DNA from: Collinsella sp.
GTDB taxonomy: Bacteria > Actinomycetota > Coriobacteriia > Coriobacteriales > Coriobacteriaceae
Assembly (NCBI GenBank): GCA_031294825.1
Contig: JAUMPM010000036.1
Span: 1 to 23,865 of the forward strand
Direction: 5' to 3'
DNA: 23,865 nucleotides
The translations under genes and the position numbers were made by a program. The notes under the pieces are model-generated. The model saw only the letters and a program-made list of their open reading frames with translations, did not search any database and was not told the DNA's origin. Within the stretch, counting starts at the first letter, position 1, and every line of letters starts with the position of its first letter. Positions 14,727 to 23,865 of the stretch are shown piece by piece.

Positions 14727-15761
14727 CTACCAGATTCCCAGCACGTGCTGCATTCCCAAGCTCATGCACGCAATGCCAATCCAGCAGCAAAAGCCCAACG
14801 CGATGGGCTTGCCGCCCTTTTTGACCAGCTCGACGATATCGGTATTAAAACCAATAGCCGCCATGGCCATCACAATAAAGAACTTCGACAGCTCCTTGAT
14901 GGGCGCCGTAATGGATGCAGGAAGCTGAAGCACCGTAGTGATCACGCTCGCCAGCACAAAGAACAGCACGAACATGGGAAACGCGCGTTTAAGCGAGAAC
15001 GTGCTTTTGGCGTCACCGCCGGCCTTGCGCGCCAGATGCATCTGCCAGCATGCGAGGACCAACGTGATGGGGATAATGGCCAGCGTTCTGGTGAGCTTGA
15101 CCACCGTGGCGCTCTCGAGCACATTGGCGCCGGGATGCATGCTGTCCCAGGCGCTCGCCGCAGCCGTTACGGACGAGGTGTCGTTGATGGCGGTGCCGGC
15201 AAACAGGCCAAAGCCCTCGTTGGTCAGCCCGAGCATGCCGCCGAGCGTCGGAAACACGAGCGCCGCGATAACGTTAAACAGGAAGATGACCGAAATAGCC
15301 TGGGCAATCTCGCGATCGTCGGCATCGATGACGGGTGCGGTCGCGGCGATGGCCGAACCGCCGCAAATCGACGAACCCACACCCACAAGCGTCGCGATCT
15401 TACCCGGCACGTTCATAACGCGGCAGAGCACAAAGGCGATGACAAGCGAGGTCGAGATTGTCGCCACGATAATCGGCAGCGACTGGGCACCCTTGGACAG
15501 AATCTGGGAGAGGTTCATGCCAAAGCCAAGCAGGATAACCGCGTACTGCAAGACTTTTTTGGACGTATAGGCAACGCCGGCGGCGAGCTGTTCGCGACGT
15601 TTCTTGGGAAAGACGAGCGCCAGGACCATGCCAAAGAGAATGGCAAACACCGGCCCGCCGACCACCTCAACCTGTTTGCCGAGCAACGTCGCGGGAATGG
15701 CGATGATCAGGCAGAACAAGACGCCTTTCCAGCGCTCGCGTACGATATTTGCCAGTTGCAT
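14727..15761 (-). CDS. YeiH/UPF0324 family putative sulfate exporter
   Basis: 344 residues, mostly hydrophobic, with about ten predicted membrane helices, the usual size for the family. Family-typical segments are GVGSSICGGSAIAATAPVI (with the GSSICGGSAI core) and FAGTAINDTSSVTAAA in the second half. Members are annotated as putative sulfate exporters; direct evidence for the substrate is limited, so the name should be read loosely. The ATG follows AAGGA at six to seven bases. The divergent GntR gene starts 164 bp away and may regulate it. No sulfonate- or taurine-degradation gene is in the window to confirm a sulfur role. Confidence 0.92.
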   Translation of the reverse strand: MQLANIVRERWKGVLFCLIIAIPATLLGKQVEVVGGPVFAILFGMVLALVFPKKRREQLAAGVAYTSKKVLQYAVILLGFGMNLSQILSKGAQSLPIIVATISTSLVIAFVLCRVMNVPGKIATLVGVGSSICGGSAIAATAPVIDADDREIAQAISVIFLFNVIAALVFPTLGGMLGLTNEGFGLFAGTAINDTSSVTAAASAWDSMHPGANVLESATVVKLTRTLAIIPITLVLACWQMHLARKAGGDAKSTFSLKRAFPMFVLFFVLASVITTVLQLPASITAPIKELSKFFIVMAMAAIGFNTDIVELVKKGGKPIALGFCCWIGIACMSLGMQHVLGIW

Positions 15762-15924
15762 ATGGGATTCCTTCTTTCTATTTCACGTTTGCGACGGCTT
15801 ATGATACGGCAACATTGAGCGCAGCCTTGCGCAAACACAGACTAAGATGCCGCAATAGTTCTCAGGCAACAGCCGAATTACCCACCGCGGAGAGCTGATT
15901 CGCGGCATAATTAACAACTGACAT

Positions 15925-16656
15925 ATGAGTTTGATAGAACAGTTGCGAGGCGCTATGGAAGAATCGATGCACGTCGGCGAGCAGGAAACGAGCCTACAGG
16001 ACCAGTCCTACCACACCATTCGACGCAAAATCGTCTACCTGGACTACAAGCCGGGCGAAAAGCTGGGCGTCAAGCGGCTTTGCGATGACCTGGACATGGG
16101 TCGCACGCCCGTGCGCGAGGCTTTGGTTCGCTTGGCGCAGGAAGGCCTGGTGCGCACCGTGCCCCAGAGCGGCACCTACGTCTCACCCATCAACCTCACC
16201 CTTGCCGAGAGCGCCTGTTACATCCGCGAGCATCTGGAAAAGCAGGTGATTGTGGAGTGCTGTGCGCGCGCCACGTCGGCTGGCATCGAGCAGCTCGACC
16301 GCGCCATCGCGCTGCAGGAAAAGGCCATGGCCGAAGAGGATCGCATCGGCTTCTTTTTGAGCGACAACCTCATGCATCACATGATTTTTAGCATCGCATG
16401 TCGCAGCACCGTGTGGTCGTGGCTCGAAGAGACCAATGCCGACCTGGAGCGCTTCCGCTGGCTGCGCGCTGCCACGCAGGTTCTCGACAATCAGGACATC
16501 GTGAACGAGCACAAGCAGATTCGCCGCGCTATCGCCGGTCGCGACCCCATCGAAGCGAGCTTTTTGGTCAGCAAGCACCTGCACATGATGTTCCGCAACC
16601 AAACCGAGGTTCTGGACCAGTTCCCCGAGTACTTCGAGACCAGCAAGCTCCGCTAA
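15925..16656 (+). CDS. GntR-family regulator, FadR/FCD subfamily
   Basis: 243 residues. The winged helix-turn-helix (about 25-90) has GEKLGVKRLCDDLDMGRTPVRE followed by ALVRLAQEGLVRTVPQSGTYV, unmistakable GntR. The all-helical C-terminal FCD domain (about 95-230) carries likely metal or ligand histidines (LMHHMIF, HLHMMF). FCD regulators usually sense carboxylate metabolites. The first ATG has no ribosome binding site; an ATG ten codons later (15955) has GAGG four bases upstream and may be the true start. Its divergent position makes the YeiH gene a natural target. The stop codon overlaps the start of a hairpin repeat. Confidence 0.92.
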   Translation: MSLIEQLRGAMEESMHVGEQETSLQDQSYHTIRRKIVYLDYKPGEKLGVKRLCDDLDMGRTPVREALVRLAQEGLVRTVPQSGTYVSPINLTLAESACYIREHLEKQVIVECCARATSAGIEQLDRAIALQEKAMAEEDRIGFFLSDNLMHHMIFSIACRSTVWSWLEETNADLERFRWLRAATQVLDNQDIVNEHKQIRRAIAGRDPIEASFLVSKHLHMMFRNQTEVLDQFPEYFETSKLR

Positions 16657-16704
16657 CCTGCCAAAAAGGGACAGGTTCATTTTGGCAGGTTTTATCTGGT
16701 CAAA
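16655..16704. repeat. CCTGCC-type GGGACAGG-loop hairpin, copy C
   Basis: A perfect 12-bp stem, AACCTGCCAAAA (16655-16666) with TTTTGGCAGGTT (16680-16691), presents AGGGACAGGTTCA in the loop. A conserved tail TTATCTGGTCAAA follows. The stem starts inside the stop codon of the GntR gene. Related copies are at 18830-18880 (inverted) and 22034-22082. Confidence 0.8.
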
Positions 16705-16710
16705 TGAAAC

Positions 16711-16744
16711 AAGGCCCGACTCCGCCACAACGGAGCCGGGCCTT
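16711..16744. terminator. terminator at the end of glmS
   Basis: AAGGCCCGaCTCCG and CGGAGcCGGGCCTT arms around CCACAA. It lies 25 bases beyond the glmS stop codon, and the minus-strand tail TTGTTTCATTT suits glmS. It could also stop the converging GntR transcript. Confidence 0.82.
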
Positions 16745-16768
16745 AGTTGTTAGAACGACGGAACTCGA

Positions 16769-18616
<1,848 letters not shown>

Positions 18617-18690
18617 AGGATAAATCCCTTCGTCCGCTTGACTGCAAAACGTCCACGCACAGGGGGCGCTGAGACGCATAACGTTCGAGT

Positions 18691-18696
18691 ATTGTA
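18691..18696 (-). promoter_or_regulatory. probable -10 box of glmS
   Basis: TACAAT on the minus strand, 75 bases before the start codon. There is no consensus -35 at the usual spacing. The palindromes at 18718-18750 lie where the -35 region and just upstream of it would be. Confidence 0.45.
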
Positions 18697-18717
18697 CTCA
18701 CGCAAACGCAAGCTGAT

Positions 18718-18750
18718 ATACCAGAAGTGGTATCTCAACTTAGATACCAC
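18718..18750. promoter_or_regulatory. overlapping operator-like palindromes upstream of glmS
   Basis: Three half-sites of the form TGGTAT/ATACCA give two overlapping palindromes: ATACCA-gaag-TGGTAT (18718-18733) and the perfect 9-bp arms GTGGTATCT / AGATACCAC (18727-18735 and 18742-18750). The half-site resembles that of GntR/HutC amino-sugar regulators such as DasR (AGTGGTCT). No such regulator is in the window, so the binding protein is unknown. Confidence 0.55.
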
Positions 18751-18778
18751 CCGATGCACACACGTCCAGCCGGTCCAA

Positions 18779-18813
18779 ACCACCACAATGGGGACAGGCA
18801 CCTTCGTGGTGGT
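18779..18813. repeat. GGGGACAGG-loop hairpin, copy D1
   Basis: A perfect 8-bp stem, ACCACCAC / GTGGTGGT, encloses AATGGGGACAGGCACCTTC. The stem sequence is unrelated to the CCTGCC-type copies, but the loop core GGGACAGG is shared. It lies directly beside the inverted copy D2. Confidence 0.65.
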
Positions 18814-18829
18814 CGCGCTGGCAACGGCG

Positions 18830-18880
18830 TTTCCCCAGATAAAACCTGCCAAAAGAAACCTATCCCTTTTTGGTAGGTTT
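18830..18880. repeat. CCTGCC-type GGGATAGG-loop hairpin, copy D2 (inverted)
   Basis: Arms AACCTGCCAAAA (18843-18854) and TTTTGGTAGGTT (18868-18879) pair with one G-T wobble. Read on the minus strand it matches copies C and E, including the tail TTTTATCTGGGGAAA; its core is GGGATAGG. It ends seven bases before the -10 box of the LacI gene, so the -35 region of that promoter lies in its arm. Confidence 0.78.
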
Positions 18881-18887
18881 AGGATGC

Positions 18888-18893
18888 TACAAT
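18888..18893 (+). promoter_or_regulatory. extended -10 box of the LacI-family gene
   Basis: TGCTACAAT (18885-18893) is an extended -10 (TGN plus TACAAT), 36 bases upstream of the start codon. The -35 position falls in the arm of the repeat hairpin D2. Confidence 0.55.
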
Positions 18894-18928
18894 CTGGCTT
18901 GTACTTGAAACGCATCAAAGGGGCCGCT

Positions 18929-20041
18929 ATGGCAAAGGTAAAAATCAGCGACGTCGCGCGCGAGGCCGGGGTTTCGTTGGGCACGGTTTCCAACGCGCTC
19001 AACCACCCCGAAAAGCTGCGCCCCGAGACCCTCAAGCTCATCAACGAGACCATCAATCGCCTTGGCTACCTGCCCAACCAAAGCGCTCGTCAGCTCGCGG
19101 GCGGCGCCACCAAGTCCTTTGGCCTGGTGCTCCCCCGTCTCGATCACGGCTTTTCGCTCCAAATCGCCAGCGGCGCCCACAACGAGGCCCGCAAGCACGG
19201 CTACGACTTGCTCATCGCCAACGCCGATAACGACGATATTCTCGAAGACCATTACCTGCGCTATTTTATGGGCACGCAGATGTCCGGCGTCATGGTTCAG
19301 CCCATGGCGTCCCCCGACTGGCATCCGGCCATGACTAAAATGCCCGTGCCGATTGTCCACCTGGACATCCATTGCTCCGCGCCCGGCTACTACGTAGCGG
19401 CCGACAACGAGGCGCAGGGGCGCATTATCGCCGAGCTCGCCATCGCCCGCGGCGCACGCCATATCACCGTTGTGGGCAGAGCGGCATTCATGCAGCTCAC
19501 CCTGCGCGTACTTGGCATTCACAAGGCTCTCGCCCCGCATCCCGATATCAAAATTGAAGTCATTGACGCCGGCGAGTGGAACACGGCGGCCGACGGCTAC
19601 GGCATCGGTGCCCAAATCGCCGAGCGCCCCGCGGACGAACGTCCCGATTTTGTCGTCGGCCTGACCGACGTGCTGGCCTCGGGCGTTATCTCGGCATTGG
19701 TCGACAAAGGCATCTCCGTCCCCGAGCAGGTTCGCGTGGCCGGATGCGACGGCAACCCGCTCGCTTGGAGCGGATCGGTCCCGCTCACTACGGTAGCGCC
19801 CCCGGGCTACGAGATTGGCCGCAAGGGCGTTCAATTGCTCATGGAGCAAATCGAGAACAAGGTCCCGACAAAGACCAAGCACGTCCACATCGGCTCTGCC
19901 GCGCGCACCGTCACCGCGGTCACGGCCATCGAGGACATCAACCGCCAAGAACTCGTGCGGCCGTTCCTGCTGGAACGCGCCAGCACCCAGGCAAGCAGCC
20001 AGACCGACGCCACGGCCATCAACCTCGGTGCGTATCTATAG
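18929..20041 (+). CDS. LacI-family transcriptional regulator
   Basis: 370 residues. The N-terminal helix-turn-helix KISDVAREAGVSLGTVSNAL (residues 5-24) and the hinge RLGYLPNQSARQLAGG are textbook LacI. A periplasmic-binding-protein-like effector domain follows from about residue 60, ending with GYEIGRKGVQLLMEQIENKV. The effector is probably a sugar but cannot be named. The ATG has AAAGGGG five bases upstream. The frame stays open far upstream, antisense to glmS, but the HTH and ribosome binding site fix the start here. It is divergent from glmS; regulation of glmS is possible, though the palindromes there look more like GntR than LacI sites. Confidence 0.94.
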   Translation: MAKVKISDVAREAGVSLGTVSNALNHPEKLRPETLKLINETINRLGYLPNQSARQLAGGATKSFGLVLPRLDHGFSLQIASGAHNEARKHGYDLLIANADNDDILEDHYLRYFMGTQMSGVMVQPMASPDWHPAMTKMPVPIVHLDIHCSAPGYYVAADNEAQGRIIAELAIARGARHITVVGRAAFMQLTLRVLGIHKALAPHPDIKIEVIDAGEWNTAADGYGIGAQIAERPADERPDFVVGLTDVLASGVISALVDKGISVPEQVRVAGCDGNPLAWSGSVPLTTVAPPGYEIGRKGVQLLMEQIENKVPTKTKHVHIGSAARTVTAVTAIEDINRQELVRPFLLERASTQASSQTDATAINLGAYL

Positions 20042-20066
20042 CACGCCCGCAAGTATGCTAAGTCGC

Positions 20067-20116
20067 CGCTTAAGCAAAAGGGGCCCGACCATTGCCGGAC
20101 CCCTTTTGCTTAAGCG
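20067..20116. terminator. bidirectional terminator between lacI-type and HAD genes
   Basis: CGCTTAAGCAAAAGGGG and its complement form a perfect 17-bp stem (20067-20083 and 20100-20116), with an extra CCG/CGG pair in the loop region. Both strands have TTTTGCTT in the 3' arm rather than a separate T-tract. Confidence 0.82.
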
Positions 20117-20154
20117 CAAACGTGAGCAATCGCTCGTTTCAACGCCGCAATTTT

Positions 20155-20805
20155 CTAGCGCACAGCCTTGATTGCCGCCGCCAGGTCGAACAACGTATCG
20201 AGCACGGCCTCGCAGCCATCCACCACGTCCTGCGGCAGCGGCACGATATCGGGGACGGCGAAGACATGGCATCCGGCCGTGATGCCCGAGACGCAGCCGT
20301 TGCGCGAATCCTCGACCACGGCACATTCCTCGGGAGCAAAGCCCGCGCGCTCGCAGGCGAGCAGATACATCTCGGGATCGGGCTTGCCGTGCACGACGTC
20401 CTCGCCACACGTTACCGTTTCAAACTTGTCAAAAAGACCGACCATCTTAAGGTTGCGCTCGGCCGTAACGAGGCGCGACGACGTCGCTAGACCCACGTGA
20501 TAGCCCGCAGTCAGCAGCTCGTCTAGGCACTCGGCAGCGCCGGCCTTAAGCTCCAGATCGGTCTTGACCATCTCGTCGCGAATCTCCTTGTGGCGGACAT
20601 AGATCGCCTCGGCGGTCTCGTGGCTGCCGTAATGCTTATCGAGGATGTCCATGACATCGGGTAGCGGGCGACCGATAAACTGATGGATCAGCGCATCATC
20701 AATCGCGAGCCCCAGCTCAGCGGCGCCCGCCCTCCATGCCTTAATGCCCAAACGCTCGGTATCGACCAGCGTTCCATCCATGTCAAAAATAACAGCCTTG
20801 ATCAT
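20155..20805 (-). CDS. HAD-superfamily hydrolase, subfamily IA (beta-phosphoglucomutase/phosphatase-like)
   Basis: 216 residues. All four HAD motifs are present: DMDGT with nucleophile D8 and D10, S109 in GLATSS, K141 in GKPDPEMY, and E165-D166 in VVEDSRNG. The cap domain (about 16-80) is the helical C1 type, as in phosphoglycolate phosphatases and beta-phosphoglucomutases. The substrate is probably a small phosphorylated metabolite that cannot be specified. The ATG follows GGGGGA at about five bases. It is divergent from larE across 173 bp and may share its control region. Confidence 0.93.
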   Translation of the reverse strand: MIKAVIFDMDGTLVDTERLGIKAWRAGAAELGLAIDDALIHQFIGRPLPDVMDILDKHYGSHETAEAIYVRHKEIRDEMVKTDLELKAGAAECLDELLTAGYHVGLATSSRLVTAERNLKMVGLFDKFETVTCGEDVVHGKPDPEMYLLACERAGFAPEECAVVEDSRNGCVSGITAGCHVFAVPDIVPLPQDVVDGCEAVLDTLFDLAAAIKAVR

Positions 20806-20865
20806 ATCGATCCCCCATCGACTCTCGCTGTCGCGTTGCTGCAACTCTACCGCATTTGGCAACTT

Positions 20866-20882
20866 GTATATAACGTATATAC
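20866..20882. promoter_or_regulatory. GTATAT..ATATAC palindrome between the HAD gene and larE
   Basis: GTATAT and ATATAC arms are separated by five bases in an AT-rich patch of an otherwise GC-rich region. It could be an operator or a pair of overlapping -10 elements for the divergent genes. The evidence is symmetry and position only. Confidence 0.4.
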
Positions 20883-20978
20883 CATACTGCACTTTCGTTA
20901 CACAGATAGAAGTCTTATGGCAAGTAACGCATTAGGATTATAGTTTTCAATCGAGTACTCAACGATAAGGAACGTTTC

Positions 20979-21857
20979 ATGATTTTAGACACCGCGGCAC
21001 CCGCAGAGGAGCTTCAAGACAAGCTATCGGCGCTCGAGCAGCTGCTTTTGGCATACGGGCGCGTGGCTATCGGGTTTTCCGGCGGCGTTGACAGCAGCTT
21101 TTTGGCCGCCGTATGCGCCCGCATCATGCCTACCAATACCCTCCTCGTTCACCTCACCACGCCGCTCATCGGCACGCCCGAACAGACTTCGTTTGAGCAG
21201 TCCGTTGACGGACAGGCCAATGAAGGACCGCATTTTAAGCTCCCCGTGCTCAATCTTTCGGTGGATCAGCTGCAGCTCCCCCAAGTAGCCTGCAACGATG
21301 CCAATCGCTGCTACCACTGCAAGCACGCCGGCTTTACCGCCATCGTCAACCACGCCAAGTCGCTCGGTTTTCCCACTGTCATCGATGGCAGCAATGCAAG
21401 CGATCGCGGTGACTACCGCCCCGGCATGCGTGCGGCAGAAGAGCTCGGCGTACGCTCCCCTCTTATGGAGGTCGGCTTTACCAAGGACGAAGAGCGCGAG
21501 CTGCTGCGTGCATGGGGCTACCCCGTTTGGAACCTGCCGGCGGGAGCCTGTCTTGCCACGCGCGTTCCCACGGGCGAGAAGCTTACGCGCGAGAAGGTCT
21601 CCCTGATTCGCGCCTGCGAGGATTACCTGCACGATCTTGATCTGGCACAGGTACGCGCGCGCTTGGTCGGCGGCCGCATGCATATCGAGGCCGCACCCGC
21701 AGATGTTGCCAAGATTGCCACCCTCGGCGGTGCCGCCGTCGACGACAAGGGCAAGACCCCGCTGCCCGCCGTTATCGAGTCCGCGCTGCGCGAGCTGGGC
21801 TGCGACCATATCTCCCCCGAGGTCACCCCCTACATTCACGGCAACATGAACCTTTAG
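20979..21857 (+). CDS. larE: LarE-type ATP-dependent sulfur transferase (PP-loop)
   Basis: 292 residues. The PP-loop SGGVDSS (34-40) near the N-terminus binds and activates with ATP. A CxxC (NRCYHCK, C111 and C114) and an ACLATR motif with C191 follow; the latter lies where the sulfur-donating cysteine of Lactobacillus LarE is expected. LarE adds sulfur to the pyridinium-dithiocarboxylate precursor of the nickel-pincer cofactor of lactate racemase. The partners LarA, LarB and LarC are not in this window, so the acceptor is uncertain and a related PP-loop function cannot be ruled out. AAGGAA stands six bases before the ATG, and a terminator hairpin follows the stop codon at once. Confidence 0.87.
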   Translation: MILDTAAPAEELQDKLSALEQLLLAYGRVAIGFSGGVDSSFLAAVCARIMPTNTLLVHLTTPLIGTPEQTSFEQSVDGQANEGPHFKLPVLNLSVDQLQLPQVACNDANRCYHCKHAGFTAIVNHAKSLGFPTVIDGSNASDRGDYRPGMRAAEELGVRSPLMEVGFTKDEERELLRAWGYPVWNLPAGACLATRVPTGEKLTREKVSLIRACEDYLHDLDLAQVRARLVGGRMHIEAAPADVAKIATLGGAAVDDKGKTPLPAVIESALRELGCDHISPEVTPYIHGNMNL

Positions 21858-21884
21858 GTTACGCCGTTTTACAAACGGCGTAAC
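21858..21884 (+). terminator. hairpin immediately after larE
   Basis: A perfect 12-bp stem, GTTACGCCGTTT / AAACGGCGTAAC, with a 3-base loop starts right after the stop codon. No T-tract follows, so it may end or stabilise the transcript rather than terminate strongly. Confidence 0.6.
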
Positions 21885-21935
21885 TGCTCGGCGCTGCGCG
21901 GGCCCCGGGCACGGCAATCTGACGTTCAACTTCAC

Positions 21936-21960
21936 GGGCGCGACCAAAAGGTCAGCGCCC
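21936..21960. terminator. second hairpin downstream of larE
   Basis: GGGCGCGACC-aaaa-GGTCaGCGCCC, followed on the plus strand by GCTTGTTTCA. It is a likely backup terminator. The rest of the 285-bp gap holds a repeat (22034-22082) and a third hairpin (22096-22131). Confidence 0.6.
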
Positions 21961-22033
21961 GCTTGTTTCACGTCACCTTACCGCACCCGGAGCCCGCTCG
22001 CTCGCATATGCTCAACCTGGACTGCGTTAACTG

Positions 22034-22082
22034 ACCTACCAAAAAGGGACAGGTTTATTTTGGCAGGTTTTACCTGGGGAAA
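22034..22082. repeat. CCTGCC-type GGGACAGG-loop hairpin, copy E
   Basis: Arms ACCTACCAAAA (22034-22044) and TTTTGGCAGGT (22058-22068) pair with one position that is G-U on the minus strand. The loop is AGGGACAGGTTTA and the tail TTTTACCTGGGGAAA. It is the same family as copies C and D2. Confidence 0.78.
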
Positions 22083-22095
22083 TATCGCAAGACAA

Positions 22096-22131
22096 TCGCC
22101 CCTCTAGCTTCGAGAGACGCTAGAGGGGCGA
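22096..22131 (-). terminator. hairpin at the 3' end of the AlbA_2/HATPase gene
   Basis: A perfect 13-bp stem, TCGCCCCTCTAGC / GCTAGAGGGGCGA, around a 10-base loop. It lies 12 bases past the stop codon. There is no strong T-tract on the minus strand (ATTGTCTTG). Confidence 0.68.
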
Positions 22132-22142
22132 CCCGGCTGCAT

Positions 22143-23843
22143 CTACTTCTTCCGATATCGGCGATTGCGGCTCGTCGATGAACCCATTACCTCGATGAGT
22201 CCTTTATCTGCCATTTTTGGCAGATGGTAGCGGACAGACGAAATTCTGACCCCCGATGCAACCGCTATTTCTCGCGCCGTCATATCCACTTCGGCGCTGA
22301 GAGCCTCCAGGATCCTATCCGCCGTCGAAGCTGACGATTCTCTGTTCATATCGATAATTTCAAACGTGTCCTTGCCGCATTTTGACAGGACATGTTTATC
22401 CACAAGGTCCCCGCAGATCAGGCGAATGTCATCCGAATCCCACTTCAGGGCCTCTCGTATTTTTTGAACATCGCATACGCACCCATGCTCCCGCATAAAC
22501 ATGAGCAGTGTCTCCTCGCGATCCGTCAGCTCGGTGCCCACATGGCTCTGAATCCACGTGCGGTTTTCAGCAAGCTCCGCCCCGTGCCGGGAAAGCAGCA
22601 CCGTAAACGAATCGGCCTTAACGATAAATTTCGGCCTGCCAAGCGAACGAGACTCCATCTCGCGAATCATAGCCGGGATACCAGATCCCTGGCTTTCCGC
22701 AACGGCCCCCTCGGCATGCTCTAACGGCGTCGCCCCCATTAGGCTCATGAGCTTTGGGTTTCGGCAGCGCGATTCCCCGTCTGCAAGATTGTCCACCGTC
22801 TTTCCGCCCCAAAGCCCGCCAGGGTTTTTGATCTCTATTCTGTCTGGATAGATATCGACGCTCACGGCCTGCCCCACAAACATGGGCGAATATTCTCGAT
22901 GGATGCAGGCATTTGCCAAGGCCTCGCGCAAAACCTCCTGGGGAACTTCCCAATCATCCCTTCTGCCAGCGCCTTGCACTATCGCCGCTTTGCGCAAGTT
23001 TCGTCCAATCGCGGCAAGGGCATCTTCGATGCAAGCCGGAATCGGGCCATCGCACAACTGGCGGTCAATAAACCGGGGTTGCCCGGGTGCAGATTTTTCC
23101 ACATCGGAATGAACGGCGACATCGATCATCAGTTTGGGATAGAACTGCTGGGGGTAAATTCCCGCCGACAGAAGCCCCGCGAGCTTCACGGCACCATCCT
23201 TTGTAGTGATATTGAGTCTGACCAGCTGCTTTTCCAGCGTATCGGCCCCGCGCAAAACGCGCGGGGTCTGCAGCCGGCGATTTGCGATAATAGACCGCAC
23301 GACATCTGGATCCAAATCCTCGACTGTTGCCTCCGAAACCACCGTGCCGTCTGCATCGCTCGGAAGCAACGCGCTCTGCAGCTCATATAGCTCAGCGGGT
23401 GACATCTTGATATCTTTATCATCCACGCGCTTGTAGCTACCGTTCTGCACGCCGCGCGCGCCGATATAGCAAGGCTTCGCTTTAAGCTCAAGTTCAAAGA
23501 TGCGCACCAGAAGCACCTGGAGCCCGTCGACCTCGCCTCGATCAAGCTCGTACCGCGGCGCATGGGTCACCACTGCCGCTGAGCCTCCGTCTCCGATACC
23601 CGAAACAAACTGATCGCGCACCCTATCGATAGCAAAGTTAGCCGAAGGAACAAATCCTTCGGCTTCGTTCAGGCCCAAAATAATGAGCCCACCCGCAGTG
23701 TTCGCAAAAGCGCTCACTGTCTCCCATACGTCTGCGCTCAATTTATTCGTGCAGGCTTTAACTTCTACCGATGCGTCATCAGTCCCTCGCCTGCGAAGGC
23801 GCTCAACGATAAGGCCAAGGGGTTCATCCAGCAGCATTGACAT
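22143..23843 (-). CDS. AlbA_2 (Schlafen-like) and HATPase domain protein with C-terminal winged helices
   Basis: 566 residues. The N-terminal AlbA_2 domain (about 10-150) shows VEVKACTNKL and then VWETVSAFANTAGGLIILGL, the standard signature. A GHKL-type ATPase region follows (about 290-400): REALANACIHREYS (N311, H315, R316), IYPDRIEIKNPGGLWGG and a later SQGSGIPAM. This is the architecture of the ATP-binding regulators once called RecG-like or divergent AAA-4. The C-terminus appears to hold two winged-helix units (about 436-497 and 503-560), the second with MTAREIAVASGVRISSVRYH. Its role is probably DNA or RNA binding in regulation or defence; no specific function is known. The start could be the first or third residue, as both are Met. 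The window ends 22 bases upstream. Confidence 0.87.
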   Translation of the reverse strand: MSMLLDEPLGLIVERLRRRGTDDASVEVKACTNKLSADVWETVSAFANTAGGLIILGLNEAEGFVPSANFAIDRVRDQFVSGIGDGGSAAVVTHAPRYELDRGEVDGLQVLLVRIFELELKAKPCYIGARGVQNGSYKRVDDKDIKMSPAELYELQSALLPSDADGTVVSEATVEDLDPDVVRSIIANRRLQTPRVLRGADTLEKQLVRLNITTKDGAVKLAGLLSAGIYPQQFYPKLMIDVAVHSDVEKSAPGQPRFIDRQLCDGPIPACIEDALAAIGRNLRKAAIVQGAGRRDDWEVPQEVLREALANACIHREYSPMFVGQAVSVDIYPDRIEIKNPGGLWGGKTVDNLADGESRCRNPKLMSLMGATPLEHAEGAVAESQGSGIPAMIREMESRSLGRPKFIVKADSFTVLLSRHGAELAENRTWIQSHVGTELTDREETLLMFMREHGCVCDVQKIREALKWDSDDIRLICGDLVDKHVLSKCGKDTFEIIDMNRESSASTADRILEALSAEVDMTAREIAVASGVRISSVRYHLPKMADKGLIEVMGSSTSRNRRYRKK

Positions 23844-23865
23844 TCCGTCTCTCTAAAACGATAGA

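Noticed and set aside
18617..18700. A possible glmS ribozyme in the glmS leader, because of an AGCGCC motif
   Set aside because: The leader is only about 70 bases and lacks the conserved core and pseudoknot of the ribozyme. It is too short for the fold.

Overview
The window looks like a chromosomal segment of a high-GC Gram-positive gut actinobacterium, most likely Coriobacteriia and probably Collinsella or a close relative. This rests on GC-rich codon use, clear AGGAGG-type ribosome binding sites, the gene repertoire and the style of the intergenic repeats. It is inferred from the sequence alone, not from a search. Most of the window is ordinary housekeeping and regulatory content. The unusual material is in the spaces between genes and in a few odd protein architectures.

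Layout. Positions 1-111 hold the 3' end of an IS3-family transposase that enters from outside. A long minus-strand gene follows that joins a tRNA adenosine deaminase (TadA) to a glycerate 2-kinase. It is divergent from a tRNA-Ser(TGA), which runs tail-to-tail into a TetR regulator. lemA and ilvE converge on a 479-bp gap holding a strong terminator, a 211-bp sequence bounded by inverted repeats, and a 113-nt palindrome. dedA (-) and cysE (+) diverge. A three-gene minus-strand operon encodes a MarR regulator and the two halves of a heterodimeric ABC exporter; its promoter carries two palindromic operator-like sites. Next come a 96-aa orphan gene, a nitroreductase, a 191-aa single-pass membrane protein, a degenerate sigma-54-activator-like regulator, a YeiH-type transporter and a divergent FCD-type GntR regulator. 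glmS (-) and a LacI regulator (+) diverge from a 312-bp control region. A HAD phosphatase and larE also diverge. The window ends with an AlbA_2/HATPase regulator-like protein.

Repeats. Six short intergenic hairpins in three sequence types are scattered through the window. All keep a GGGACRGG-like core in the loop (one copy has GGGATAGG) while the stems differ and still pair. Two of them, in opposite orientation, bracket glmS. Two stand side by side upstream of lacI, and one of those reaches into the lacI promoter region.

How the genes work together. The window holds no single pathway. The clear functional units are the marR-ABC-ABC operon (regulated export), glmS with its operator-like palindromes and the divergent lacI (amino-sugar supply and a sugar-type regulator), and the yeiH/gntR/Fis-HTH cluster (anion export with two possible regulators). 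No CRISPR array, complete prophage, toxin-antitoxin pair or complete insertion sequence is visible.
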